Source of the DNA: Chaetomium olivaceum
Taxonomy: Eukaryota; Ascomycota; Sordariomycetes; Sordariales; Chaetomiaceae
Direction: 5' to 3'
Assembly: GCA_039881045.1 (NCBI GenBank)
Contig: JAYWVB010000021.1
Coordinates: 310,001 to 374,000, forward strand
Length of the DNA stretch: 64,000 bases
Position numbers and translations under genes: made by a program. The notes beneath the pieces were generated by a model. It did not search any database. It saw nothing but the letters and a program-made list of their open reading frames with translations, and was not told the origin of the DNA. Shown here one piece after another: positions 44,006 through 55,410 of the stretch; the first letter of the stretch is position 1, and each line of letters starts with the position of its first letter.

Positions 44006-45554
44006 TCAAGCAGCTTTTCCAATCGCAAATGTCGAGCTCGACCTCCTCCGCTTTCCAGCGCTTGGCTTTCTCGCCAAGTTCTCAGTCTCTCTCTGTGACT
44101 GCGTCACGAGATAATAGTCTCCAACGTCTTGCCCACTCGCGTCGTCCCCACATCTCTGCGTCTCAATCACCTCTATCGACGTTTGTTTCACAATCACGCC
44201 GGCCCTAACATGCGTGGCCCGCACTGACTCAAGGTCGGTGTCATAAGAGACCGTGCGGTCGCGCTCGTCATGATGAGTGTAAATATTCTCTTCGCTGTCG
44301 TTCATCGAAAAGTGGGGGATGGGGTTGACGCTCCGGGGTCCCATCCCGCGGCGCGGGTTCTTGTCCTCCATGATAAACCCTCGGAGCTTCACGTCTCCGT
44401 TGTGAGGTGGTCTCGGTGGTCTGTCTGCGGAAGAAGAGAGAGATCGGAGGCCGCCGGTGATCGGACGGAAACAACGAGCGATGAGTGATGAAAGTATGGG
44501 CAGGTTGGATGTGACTACGGCGACGAACGTTTCTCGAACGGCCCAGGAGCCAGCTTTCTGGGCGCCGTTAACTGGATCCTGTAATGGGACGTCTGAATTA
44601 GCGACCGCTTTAATTCGATGTCGTGGTGGGTGTACAGACTGTGATGATGAGGATGCACCGCAAAACGCCAGCTGCAGTTACAAATATGCCGCCAGAGAAT
44701 AGGAGAATAACGCCAGCCTTTTTCAGGGGTCTCAGCGACGAACCCCAGAGCATCGGAATTGGAATGCTCATGAGGTAAAGGTCAGTCACTACATTTAAGA
44801 CAACCGTGACAAAAATATCAATCCTTGAGATAGCAGGCTGGCAGGCGTCTGTTCTCAATCAGCACATACCCACAGCAAATAGGGGGAAAGACTTACTTCC
44901 AGGGTCGGGATATATTTGCCAGTTCTTCTCTAAAGGATGGCAGCCGAGGAGGATAGACAGCAAAACAACGACCCATGTCGCCACGACGAGAATAAACCCA
45001 GCGTATATGCGATTCTCAAATCCAAGGCCATCCTAGACTTGCGATCAGTTGTGGTTTGAAGCGTCGGAAGCGTGGGGAGTCATACGGTAAGACGAAGATA
45101 GAGGTTGCACATGGCTGCCTTGATGACCCAGAGCAGAAACGTGTAAGTGGACCAGCCGGCAACTTGCGTCTTGGAACCATTAACCCTCGAAATCTGTCAG
45201 GCTAAACTGTGCATCCTTGGCTGGGATTCTTCTTACCGCCAACCGTATTCCTCGCTATTTGGATCCAACAGCCGCCGCTGCTCGTCGGTCATGGCATTGT
45301 TGGCAAGTCCTTTCCAGAATGCCCCGACCGAGTAAGCAAGGTACGTTTCGACGGAATAGACCACCTGCGTGTCAAATCAGCAGGAATTCGAATTTTTTTG
45401 ATTCAGGGGTACTCACGGCGGCCACAATCATCAAGTAGTCGTCTGCATGGAGATGCTTGATTCCGGATGAAGATAGCCTAACGTATAAGCGGAGACCGAT
45501 CACAAATAAGCCAATCCCAAGCAATGTGAAGGCTTCTTGAACAAATGAGTCCAT
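44006..45554 (-). CDS. fungal rhodopsin-like seven-helix integral membrane protein
   Basis: Seven-transmembrane protein of the large fungal family named for weak similarity to rhodopsin (Pfam fungal rhodopsin domain), common in plant-associated and saprotrophic ascomycetes. Six exons start at MDSFVQEAF (45554) and end at 44006. An in-frame ATG lies further upstream but would place a hydrophilic segment first. Helix 1 is EAFTLLGIGLFVIGLRLYVR; helix 4-5 has GFILVVATWVVVLLSILLGCHPLEKNW; the family hallmark is SRIDIFVTVVLNVVTDLYL followed by PIPMLW. A cytosolic tail of about 150 residues after the last helix contains many Ser/Thr and ends KRRRSSSTFAIGKAA. No retinal lysine is recognisable, so it need not be light-sensitive. 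The frame is intact across all exons. Ligand unknown. Confidence 0.88.
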
Positions 45555-47422
45555 AATCGGAAGTGATGTGACCCCCACGAGGCCACTAGATCCCCAATAG
45601 CTCCTGGGTAGTATAAGTCGGTGTGTGATGTATGATAGCGGGAAGTGAAAGGTCACTGTCTAAACATGTGGGACAGTTGGAATGGCCCCGTCTTGCCCCT
45701 GTGCCTCAGCTCAACCCGTCATGTTAAGCGCATGACTGAAAGGATGAGCGAAGCCTAGGCTTAATAGTCGGGGAACACAAACACGAGGTTGTTTGGCCTC
45801 ATGACATCGGTCTGAGCCTACTCTTGTCGGAATGGTGAGCTAAAGGGCCCCCGACTCGTGCAACCCTGAACCGCATCTCATCGATCGGCAGGTAACCGTC
45901 GCACAAAATCCCAGGACGCGGAGCACCGCCGTCTCGGGTCTGGTGAGGCAATTCGGCCAGCTGCCGATACAGTGCGAGTCTCATCGCGTGGTTGGCACTG
46001 GTTCCTCGCACCACAGATTCATTGGCGGAAGCAGGCAGCCAGGCTAGAAATGTAATTGAGGAGACGAGGGGTTGTTCGGAGGTTGAACCGGAAACATGCA
46101 GCTTTTCTCGAAAGCTGGCTGTTTGTGCTACCCATGTTGCATTCTCATGACTTGGGATCCTGGGCTTGCCTGACACAAAATACCGTTTTAAGTTCAGCTG
46201 CGCGATGTGTTTGGACAGAATTCAATGGGACGAGTTGTTGATCCTTGAAATGCATGGATGATGCCTTTAGGTACATGTACATATTTCGAGTTCCTCGAAT
46301 GTTCAAGCTGCATTGGATGAAACCATCAGCGGACGGAGCGTATGGGTTTCGTGTCACCTCCCGGGGTCAACCGAGAGGAAGGCGGTAAGATTACCAGTTC
46401 CGACCCTCACTATCCGTTCCCGAACAACGGAGATTCAGTCATTTGGTAGTCGATGATGCAGTTTGTATATCATCTCCGAACTCCCTATTCCCAGACTCCG
46501 CTCCGAGATTTATCGGAACAAGCTGTCGTCGGCCAGGCCAGCCATAGTACGCCCGTCCCGTCCTGACTCTGAGCAACAATCAAACGCTCGGCTCAGGTGT
46601 ATGGCCCTAAAGGATACCTCGGCCCTAGTGGAGGGACCAAACTCAGAGGTTGGAGATACCTGCTTTTTACCCGAGCGGGGGCGGGTTCCTGCCGCAGCTT
46701 TCTCGGTGTGTGTTACGTACGACTTACGAATGCCAGACCACCGTCCGCATGGGCCTCCCGGTGATGGTCCGATCGACAACCCTACCTGCACAGCAAGCTC
46801 AGACACGAAAATGCGCATGTGAGGAGGTTCCGTCAGACCCTACCCCACTGTCAAACTACATGACGATTCTGGGTTAATGTTCTTTTCGCCTCAGACCTGT
46901 TAACGCTCCAACAAAAAAGCCCTCGTGACGGTGGCCGGAAAGGTGGGAGTCTAAAATATCCCTACGGCATGATACACTCTGTGGGCTGGGCACGGCCTCT
47001 CGTTGCCAGTAGTTGGTCGGGTTGATGCTGGCCACCGTCGTCTGTGACAGACAAAGAGATCATCACGCAAAACTTTTTCTGGTCTCCTCAACGGCCTCAG
47101 GGTTGCATTGGTCACTCCGCTTGCCAGCGAGCGAGATGAAGAGCCCCGGCTATCCTTCCCGGCTTCCCCCACATGGCTGACAGGGGGGCAGACCCAACTC
47201 TGTGGCTCGTTTCCTGAACGGGGGACCGTGTCCGTCCCGGGCGCGAGCGATGTGACGCTGGGCAGAATCACACAACACAGCACGGGTTCCTCCTCATTCA
47301 TGATTCGATCTCTCATCTCTCATTCTGACACCCAGCAGCCAATCTTGAGAACAACGCCAAAACTGGGCGTAGAGACAAAACACCACGGCTCTCTCCCCTT
47401 GACCTCTTACTCATCGCCCAAA
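45555..47422. other. gene-poor stretch
   Basis: About 1.9 kb. Frames such as 45799-46176 (minus) and 46463-46822 (plus) show no domain. Nothing marks a transposon or RNA. The last 100 bases are the promoter of the monooxygenase. Confidence 0.5.
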
Positions 47423-49416
47423 ATGGAAACGTTTGATTGTGTCGTTGTCGGAACAGGCAGGTGATTACATTTTTGGGATCGTGATGCGACCTGGCTGGTT
47501 AACAGGTATGATAGGCATTTTCGGTCTTGCCGCGGCCAAAACGTTCCATCAGCTGGACCCGAAAAGAGCCTGGCCATTCTGGACTCCGGAACTACCGTAG
47601 GGGGTGTCTGGGCTGAGGAGCGGCTGTACCCAGGTCTCAAGACCAACAACATGCTGGGAACCTTCGAGTATCCGGACTTTCCCATGCGCACTGACACCTT
47701 TGGCGTCGAGCCCGGAGAACACATGCCGGGAGAGGTCATGTTCAAGTACCTCACCCGGTATGCTGAAAAGTTTGACATCCTCGACAAGATCCGCTTTCAG
47801 TCAGCAGTCACCACCGCTGAGCACCAAGACACTACCGAAGGAGGCTGGATCTTAACAGTCCAAAACCGTAGCTCTCAGTACCAGGTCTTTGCACGAAAAC
47901 TGATTATGGGGGGGACTCACTTCCGAGCCGTTTCTGCCGCACATCGAGGGCCAAGAGAAATTCGGCGTGCCCATTTTCCACAGCAGAGACTTCGTTAAGT
48001 ACGCCTCAACACTGGATTCTGCCAAGAATGTGACCATATTTGGAGGGACGAAGTCAGCTTGGGATGTCGTGTACGCCTATGCCTCAAAGGGTGTCAAGGT
48101 GAACTGGGTGATACGAGGTGGGTCGTCTCCCCGATCTGTGGTACTTGTTTCAAGCTTACATGACTGCTTTCTGCAGCAAGCGGCCATGGGCCAATTTGGA
48201 TATCGCCTCCCTATGTTACCCCACTGAAGAAATGGCTCGAGAAGCTCGTCCGTAAGTACGATTGTGGCGATGTTAGGGATGGCTTGTTTTGGCGTCCTGT
48301 TGACTGTTTGGTACAGACACACGCCTACTTACGTGGTTCAGTCCTTGCATATGGGGTGACATTGACGGCTATGGTTGGATCCGCCGCTTCTACCACGGGT
48401 CCGCAATCGGCCGCGTCATCACGAATGCTTTCTGGACCATCCTCGGCAACGACGTGCTAACCCTGAACAAGTACGACTCGCATCCGGAGACTAAGAAGCT
48501 CAAGCCATGGAGCCAGCCGATGTTCACGGCTTCATCCTTCTCCATCCTCAATTACCCAACCAGCATTTTCGACTTTGTACGCGATGGCACCGTCAAAGTG
48601 CACATCGCCGACCTTACAGAACTGTCCGAAAGGACTGTGCATCTATCTGACGGTACACAACTCGACACCGACGCTCTCTGCTGTGTCACCGGTTGGAAGC
48701 ACGTGCCGCCTGTCAAGTTCCTGCCCGAGGGCATTGACAGGGAGCTGGGACTGCCTCGCAAGGCATCGGAGGACGACTTCTTCCCTAAGCAAGTGAACCT
48801 GGCCGACAAGACAATCCTCGCCCGATTCCCACGGCTGCGCGATCAACCCGTGCAGAACGAACACCTAACGCCGCTCCTCGCCACCAAAGGGATCACGACC
48901 ACGGACGCCATCAACCCTTCCACCCCGCTGACCCCCTGGACGCTGTACCGCTTCATGGTACCCCCGTCCGAGCGCCTCCTCCAAACACGCGACATCGCCT
49001 TCGCCGGCATGCTGCTCAACTTCTCCACCACCCTCATCGCACACGCCCAGGGCATCTGGATCACCGCTTACTTTGCTGACCAGCTACCCGCAACAGTCCT
49101 CCCGCCACTATCTCCCCGCCCCAGCACCGTAGAAAAGGGAGAGATCAAAACAATGAACGCCGTCCGCCGCGAGACCCTCTTGCACGCCCGTTTTGGCCGG
49201 TGGCGGTATCCGGCAGGGCACGGTACCCAGTTCCCGGACTTTGTCTTTGACGCCCTGCCGTATGTGGATCTGCTGGTCAGCGATCTGGGGCTGAAGGTGC
49301 ATCGGAAACGGGGGTGGTTTGCGGAGGCGACGGAGCCGTATGGTCCGGAGGACTATCGTGGTCTGGTGGGGGAGTGGGTGCAGAGTGTGAAGGGGAGGGA
49401 AGGGAGGGGGGTTTAG
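47423..49416 (+). CDS. FAD-dependent monooxygenase (FMO/BVMO-like), frame interrupted
   Basis: Flavin monooxygenase that uses NADPH and oxygen to hydroxylate or insert oxygen into small molecules. It begins METFDCVVVGTG at 47423, the FAD Rossmann fold, and has an intron at about 47461-47505. After a one-base loss near 47561 the frame follows with SLAILDSGTTVGGVWAEERLYPGLKTNN, the FAD/substrate region. A second break near 47908 precedes EPFLPHIEG, and NVTIFGGTKSAWDVVYAYAS forms the NADPH Rossmann. Later introns sit near 48118-48178 and 48252-48316. The large C-terminal exon (48317-49416) is open, with AFAGMLLNFSTTLIAHAQGIWITAYF near its end. Such enzymes often serve secondary metabolism, but no core synthase gene is in the window. 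Substrate unknown. Confidence 0.88.
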
Positions 49417-49927
49417 TTTGCTGCTGGTTGAGGTTTGGGTTGGATCTGAGGAGGTGGGTGGTATTGGATGAGAGGCGATGGGGGGGTTTTCAAGTTGATC
49501 TGATAAGGAGGGTGGATCTTGTGCTGTTAAAAGGAGCAGTCCTAGCTAGCAACCTGGTCTCCCCCTGCTGTGTGTGGTTTGTGACCCGGCGGAGGCTAAC
49601 GAGGTACACCTTCGTGACACTGTCGGCCTTACGGCCAGTTAATACCGCCGGTTGGTTGACCTGGTTGCAGATTTCGTTACCCCGCAGCTAAGTTTGGCAA
49701 CTCAGCTGGTGCGCTTGCAATTTGCCAAGACGAACCGAGGAGGATAGGTAGGTACCTTAGGTATGTACGTGGTGGTGTCCATATTTAAGGGTTCCCAATC
49801 CCATACCGAGCCATTCTCAATCATTCATTCCTTTCATTCATCTACCAGCGCGTTACCAATTTCCTACACCGCTACAATAGCCAAACACACGAGATACCCG
49901 GTACACCACAAGGACTCCACAGCAATA
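49417..49927. other. intergenic with TAGG motif
   Basis: Promoter of the HET gene. A taggtaggtacctta sequence at 49746-49760 matches the palindrome family at 22298. A tatttaag TATA-like sequence lies at about 49780, some 145 bp before the start codon. Confidence 0.55.
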
Positions 49928-51439
49928 ATGCGGCTGTCTGTGCTGAGTCGAGACCATCATAGCGGCGCCCCCGCCTACCGCTTTGCCAACCAGGATTGGG
50001 GTCTTAGCGAACTTGATCTTCAACCCAAGAGCACTGCACCTGACTTCGTCATCGCGTCCTACACTCCGGGGAACTGGGTGTCCAGCCCGCTTGACCCATC
50101 CGAAGAAGTCCCGGCCGGGGCAGGACCGGCCGTCTCGACCATCATCACGCAGCCGGCGGAGTGCGGAAAGATCTGGGTGGATGCCTTTTGCCTGCCCGAC
50201 GAAGATGACCCCGAGCAGTGGGCACGCAAAGCCGAGCGGGAAATGACGCTCGAGAGTATGGGGTTCATCTACGCCCAGGCTAAGGAGGTGATTGTCGTGC
50301 TCGGTCCACAGGCACGTCCAGTCATCGACAGGATCCAAGGGGGATACAATCTGCGGCCGGCCGAATTCGACCTCCTGGAGAAAGAGGACTGGGTTCGGCG
50401 CGTCTGGACACTTCCCGAGGTTGTGTGTTCGAAGGAGCTCTTCATTACCAGCGAGGGCGCACCCTACGGCACTATTGTCGATTTCTACAGCCTCATGATG
50501 TCTTTGTTCGGCTTCGATCTGGCCGTATATCCACGGCTCAATTCATTTCGTGAGGAAATCGCGATGGAATGGAAGATGAAGCAAGGCCGCGGCCACGGCC
50601 AGGAAAGGATGTCGGCGCTGCAGGTCATCTCGGTTATGAAGACGCGCACCCAGAAGCGGCCCGACGAACACTTCTACGCCATGATGGCGGTCTTGTCGTA
50701 CGAAGAGCCTGCGACAACCCAGCAGCGCGTGGGCCCTTGCAATTCCTTCATGTCGCTGTGCGAGCAAAGAGGTGACCACTCGTTCATCTTCTCCGCGGCC
50801 GAGAGGGACAAGACACCGGGGCGAGGTTGGCGCCCCGACATGTATAGCCCTAGCCTGCTCCCTATCATACCCTTGGCTAGCTGGCCCCGGGGCTATGTTG
50901 CTTGGGGCTGGGTCCACGATGGGTATAATGAGTTAGGCGACATTGTTGTTCTCAAGCCGGCCTCCAGTGTGCTCCCATGGTACAACGACGTCCTGAAAGA
51001 GGCTGTCAGCACTTTCCGACCCGATAGTGCTTACGCTAGTCTAGACATTGGGGTCGCGCTCTTTAAAGTTCTCCAAGACTTGGGATTTACGGGGTCTTCC
51101 GAGTATATCACACGGGACATGGCCTCTTCTTCTGCCAGAGACCATTCCCTCAACCGGACAAAACTGAGATTCTGGTTGCTATGGAAATTGAGTATTTCGG
51201 TCTTGGATTGCCCGCCATGGCCCGGTACCCCAAAGATCCCAGCGCGGACAAAGTTTCATACTATTACGAGCCGGGAGTGTTGGTCGGGCGCAAATCCAGC
51301 CGTATGGGTCGGGGCACGGATGTTAGGCTATCCTAAGGTTTATACAAGCCATTGCTTCCTTTGGGACTTAGAACTGGGTCATTTTTGGCTCGTCACTCGT
51401 ATTGGACAGAGCCTCATGGCCCTAATCCCTACAAAATGA
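49928..51439 (+). CDS. HET-domain (heterokaryon incompatibility) protein
   Basis: Intronless, 503 residues from the ATG at 49928. An upstream in-frame ATG at 49763 would add a Ser/Thr-rich stretch from the leader, so I prefer the downstream one. The HET domain occupies the N-terminal half: an ASYTPGNW segment stands where the usual SYxWG is. KIWVDAFCLPDEDD corresponds to the family's WIDxxCIxQ, then IYAQAKEVIVVLG, then DWVRRVWTLPEVV for RxWTLQE, then HFYAMMAVLSYEE. HET proteins trigger cell death when genetically different hyphae fuse. The remainder has no recognisable partner domain; a tryptophan-rich C-terminus follows. The first motif has lost its conserved glycine-tryptophan order, so activity is not assured. 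The frame is intact. Confidence 0.88.
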   Translation: MRLSVLSRDHHSGAPAYRFANQDWGLSELDLQPKSTAPDFVIASYTPGNWVSSPLDPSEEVPAGAGPAVSTIITQPAECGKIWVDAFCLPDEDDPEQWARKAEREMTLESMGFIYAQAKEVIVVLGPQARPVIDRIQGGYNLRPAEFDLLEKEDWVRRVWTLPEVVCSKELFITSEGAPYGTIVDFYSLMMSLFGFDLAVYPRLNSFREEIAMEWKMKQGRGHGQERMSALQVISVMKTRTQKRPDEHFYAMMAVLSYEEPATTQQRVGPCNSFMSLCEQRGDHSFIFSAAERDKTPGRGWRPDMYSPSLLPIIPLASWPRGYVAWGWVHDGYNELGDIVVLKPASSVLPWYNDVLKEAVSTFRPDSAYASLDIGVALFKVLQDLGFTGSSEYITRDMASSSARDHSLNRTKLRFWLLWKLSISVLDCPPWPGTPKIPARTKFHTITSRECWSGANPAVWVGARMLGYPKVYTSHCFLWDLELGHFWLVTRIGQSLMALIPTK

Positions 51440-52172
51440 GCCCTCGCCCAACGACTGAATAACCGACTCCAAAGCTGCACAAAACTAAGAACCTACAAAC
51501 AATAGGTCAAGAGCTGTGCGGTAAGAGCCGAGCCGAGCGGTAAGTCCCGTCCGGCTTGTCGACCTCAAGTCTTGAGAAACCGCCCATTCACGGATTTAGC
51601 ACAAGGAGTGAAAGCCGGGGTCCCAGCCGAGTTCCACAAAGTCTACGGCCGACCGCGGTCCGGGCCAGCACCAAGCAAACAATCAGGGCCCATGGTAATT
51701 AGATAAATTTAGGAATATATGCCCCGCCAGAGATGTACATACATATTTATAGGCACGGCCTGGACTACGGAAATTTGAGGCCACATGCCCGCCAAAAACA
51801 GTTGTTATCAGGAAAATGAATGGAAACGGTGGGACAGATCGCTCCCCATTCAAGGCTTGATTTGCGGAGATTTGGGTTGCCAAGGCCGCGAGTACAATGA
51901 CATGTCCCTGCGTGTACTTGTAAGCCAAAGATTGGACGCGGCGCTGATAAACTCAATGAGGAACGGCGGTGAAATATGTTATGCATTAGACTTTCCATGG
52001 GTAGATAATTGGAGACCACGAGGTCGTGTAATATGTTAATATTCCGCCCGCTGATCAAGATGCTTGCGCTCAACTCCAAGTCCGTCAAACGACATCAGAG
52101 AAAGAAGATCCAAGGGCAACCCTGACCCTGACGCCTCTCCCACTCCTTCTGAGGACGAGTCTAGCAGTCCGC
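51440..52172. other. intergenic
   Basis: Between the HET gene (plus) and an orphan gene (minus), convergent. No gene or repeat recognised; short frames only. Confidence 0.5.
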
Positions 52173-52985
52173 CTACATTTCCGTACCATCATTTCGAGCT
52201 GCGGCAGCAGCAGAGGACATAGGATTGACAGTTGATAAGGTAGCTGGGAGGTCCTTTTTGTGCCCATGGGAAGTTGACGGAAGAGTGGTCAGTCTTTCAA
52301 TGTCATCTGCACGTTCTTGGTCGTCTTCGAGGAACGCCTCGACCGACGACCAAAACCACGCAGCCTTCTCGAAGGCATCAACGGCGCGGGCAAGGTGGCA
52401 GTGGGCGGCCGGGTTCTCCACCGGCTGCGAAGGTAAACGGTTAGTAGTGTGCTTTGGAAGAGTGGAAAATGTCCAAGGTGCGATGGGTGAAGGAACAACG
52501 GATTCAAACTTACCAAATCCTCCAAGTACCGGTTCTCAAGGTATCGGTACCTGGCCAATACAATCGTCGTAAAAAACTGCTCAAAGTAACCACGCGGCAG
52601 ACGCTTGCCGAGGCGACTTTTCTCTCGGAATTCGTCCAAGAATTGCGGTCGCTCGAGGGACTGATCAGGGACAGGGACCCTGCTCTTAGCAAAGGCGGTA
52701 GCTTCCTCTACCATATTGGTGAGCTCAATCTGGACGTCTCGAGTTTGGATCAGGACGTTGAGCAATCGGAGGGCGGTGACCACGGCGGCGTCAATGTGGA
52801 CGCTACGGGTAATATGCGGCCTGTTTGAGCCCCTATAGAATTGAGGGTAACCAGTTAGCAATCACAGAACTATTCCATTTTGGGGGATATATCATAAAAT
52901 GAGCTTACCAGTCCATGCCGTTCCATGACATGCAAGTCTTAAGCTCTGGTGCGGGCCTCGAGAGGGCACGGGCGGGCCGAGGCAT
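52173..52985 (-). CDS. conserved fungal hypothetical protein, three exons
   Basis: Three exons, 52985-52909, 52832-52514 and 52424-52173, total 648 nt, giving 215 residues in frame. The first exon encodes MPRPARALSRPAPELKTC and ends within SWNGMDW. After splicing come GSNRPHITRSVHIDAAVVTAL and LTNMVEEATAFAKSRV, then the conserved-looking helical stretch FFTTIVLARYRYLENRYLEDL. The third exon carries PAAHCHLARAVDAFEKAAWFW and a Ser/Ala-rich tail. All three junctions have GT-AG ends and agree in phase, and two strong helices with regular hydrophobic spacing support a real protein. No signal peptide, membrane helix or catalytic motif is seen. I do not recognise the family. Confidence 0.7.
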
Positions 52986-54181
52986 TTTCGCTCTGTGTTT
53001 ACTGTATTAAAGCAAATGTCAGTTTGACCAACATAAGGCAACAGCCCATGCGCTCCAAATCGCTAACCAAAAAGAAAATGAACGACAAAATATGACCTAC
53101 AGTAGGCTGATACACTGGCGGACAAGGCGAGATTTCAATGTATTTTTTTGCTGTCGTGAACAAAGGAAGTAGAGGCGACTAGAAAGGTTGAGGTTCTGGC
53201 GCGTGGAAGAACTGAATCTGCGGGAAATCTATTCGAGTGTCATTCAAGAAGCGGGTGTTTTTAAGGGCAGCGACAAGCTGGGACTCTTAGTTCGGATAAT
53301 AGGAAAGAGTAATTCACTAAGTTAAATTTCTGCACGAGTTTTCCTATTGTTCCCCAACTTGAAAAGAGTGAATGAATAATCTGGCAAAGCCCTATTGTAA
53401 TCTCCTGTTCGCCTAGTTGCTGGCCAGGATTTCCCAATCATTGCCATGTAAGACGGTAGTATATGGCTACCAGTAACCACTCTCTTCCTCCAAGTCTTTT
53501 GAGACACCAGATAATGTAAACACATGTGTTATTGGTGAATCGGGGTATATCTAGAGCGTTTTGTGCGAGAGCGGGGCGAGGGAAGGCTGTCAGGACCCTT
53601 TATTTTTCTTACTGTTTGCGAACCTAGGAGATTGTTCTTTCAGGCTTAGGGTTTTATTCTCATTCTTTGCCCCTTATTCCCTTTATGTTCAGTTTGTTTT
53701 TATTTATTTCGAGATTTTTCTTCTTCTTTCCTCTTCACGTTCTTCCCTTCTTCCCTCCCTCTTCTTCTTTCTATTCTTCCTTCTCTTCTTACTCTCATTC
53801 TTACTCTCATTCTTCTTTCTCTATTCCTTTTCTTGTTTCGTTCTTCAAATCTCCCACCTATTTCTCTTCTCCGCCTCCGTATCATGTCGGCGTGGGGCTT
53901 CCGAACCTCCGGGCAGGCCGGGGTTGCAACCGGGCACGGCCGGGCGGGCAACGGCTCTACCGGTTGCGCTCGCCTGCCAACCCCGCATGGTGACGTGTTT
54001 CGCACAACTTGAACGAGCCCGGAATTCAGGTCAGTTTTGTAACTTCTGCCTTTCCACAATCCCTCACAGCCGTATTTGTAACTCAGTTAATTATTCGCAC
54101 AAGCGCTTCACATTGTTTCCGCTCGATCACTCAAGAGTTAAGACTTGCACTTTGTTAGTGTATCGCCGAATCAATTACGTC
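52986..54181. other. intergenic with polypyrimidine tract
   Basis: About 1.2 kb. A long plus-strand frame from 53561 that runs into the next gene translates to Phe/Ser/Leu repeats of the C/T-rich tract and is not called. No gene is supported. Confidence 0.55.
53640..53875. repeat. polypyrimidine tract
   Basis: About 235 bases in which the plus strand is almost entirely C and T, with ttctt and ctcattcttact units repeated imperfectly. It lies 300-540 bp upstream of the TENA-like gene, probably in its promoter or leader. Such tracts can form triplex DNA and often mark fungal promoters. Confidence 0.8.
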
Positions 54182-55106
54182 ATGGCCTCCTCGCAACAGG
54201 CCTGGTCCCTCACAGGCCACCTCCTGGCAACCCAGGAACAGCTTTATAAGTCGGCAACTCAACACCCCTTCCTGCTCGCCGGCGCCGAGGGCCGACTGCC
54301 TAAGGACATCCTGAGCCGCTGGCTTGCCAACGACCGGCTGTACATCCACTCGTACATCCGCGCGGCGGGCCAATTCCTTGCGACAATCGACCTCCCGAAG
54401 CAGGTGTCCGGATCGCAAGAAGCGGTCGAGACTAGATTGGTAGATTGGGTGACCGAAGCTCTCGTCGCTATTCGAAAGGAAACGCTTCTTCATCGATGTT
54501 GCCGATCGCTATAACTTGGGCATCGATATCGCCATTCCATTTCCTCCTGCCTCGGTTGCCGCACAGGATACTGAATCCAAGGCTTCCGCGCAGGGCGGGA
54601 AATTGCCGGGGTTTGTCCAACTAGAATCCATCTTCTCATCTGTCGGCGGAGCTCACCCGAGCACGCCCAATTCTGCCAGCACGATCCCCGGCGGATCTCT
54701 GGTGCGATCTCTTTTCACCAGCACCGCTACCACCACCACCCCGCCGACCCTCCTTCCGTGGTTGGAGGGCGCCCTCACCTTCTGGGGCACTGAGCGCTGC
54801 TATTTGGACGCCTGGTCTTGGGCCCGCGACAAGGCTGAGGAGCGCCGCACTTCGGGCGAGCACGCTGGGAAGGAGGATGCCGATGGCGGTGCGCTGCGCA
54901 AGGAATTCATTCCCAACTGGAGCAGCCCGGAGTTCTCACGGTTCGTGGAAGAGTTGGGGAAGTTGATTGACAATGCCGTGGCGGAAGTCGTGCAGGGGAA
55001 GGAAGGAGAGGAACAGGAGAAGGTGAAGCAGGCGATTCTAGGGAGGGTAGAGGGGAGATGGAAAACGCTTTTGGAGGCTGAGAAGGAGTGCTGGCCTGAT
55101 GTTTGA
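54182..55106 (+). CDS. TENA/THI-4-like protein (thiaminase II/PQQC fold), frame interrupted
   Basis: All-helical protein of the heme-oxygenase-like TENA family, which in bacteria and yeast salvages thiamine precursors. It starts MASSQQAWSLTGHLLATQ at 54182. Visible: LPKDILSRWLANDRLYIHSYIRAAG near residues 40-65, typical of the family's first helices; ERCYLDAWSWARDKAEE near residue 200; and a C-terminal helical part ending WKTLLEAEKECWPDV. Near 54481 one extra A in a GAAA run puts the frame out; removing it reads RFFIDVADRYNLGIDI. A Ser/Thr-rich insert of some 60 residues separates the two helical halves. Intronless. The 3' neighbour on the minus strand is a kinase-fold protein, convergent. 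Activity as a thiaminase is an inference from fold only. Confidence 0.78.
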
Positions 55107-55410
55107 ATTTCCTCCACCACTTGCGTTCATTTGGCCTCTAACTCGCTTGACAGGACCCCTGTTTAATGAATATAACTCTTATGAATGGGCCTCATTCGCC
55201 ATCGTGCCACGGCAGTTGTCATGATGATTTCCGCAGTTGTACCTGCAGCGGTTCCAGCAGCAGTAAGGAACTGTAGACTATATTGAGCATTTACTACGCG
55301 AACAACGGAACAAAAATCGCAATTTGCGCAACAATAACAATAAGATACGAAAGACAAAGACAACAACCTGCCAAAATGAGATTAGGTGTTCAAGCCTTGA
55401 GCGTACGACA
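55107..55410. other. intergenic, convergent
   Basis: A short gap of about 300 bases holding both transcript ends. No additional feature is seen. Confidence 0.5.

Noticed and set aside
53561..54514. 317-codon frame starting upstream of the TENA-like gene
   Set aside because: The added N-terminus is the translation of the C/T-rich tract; the family starts at the ATG at 54182.
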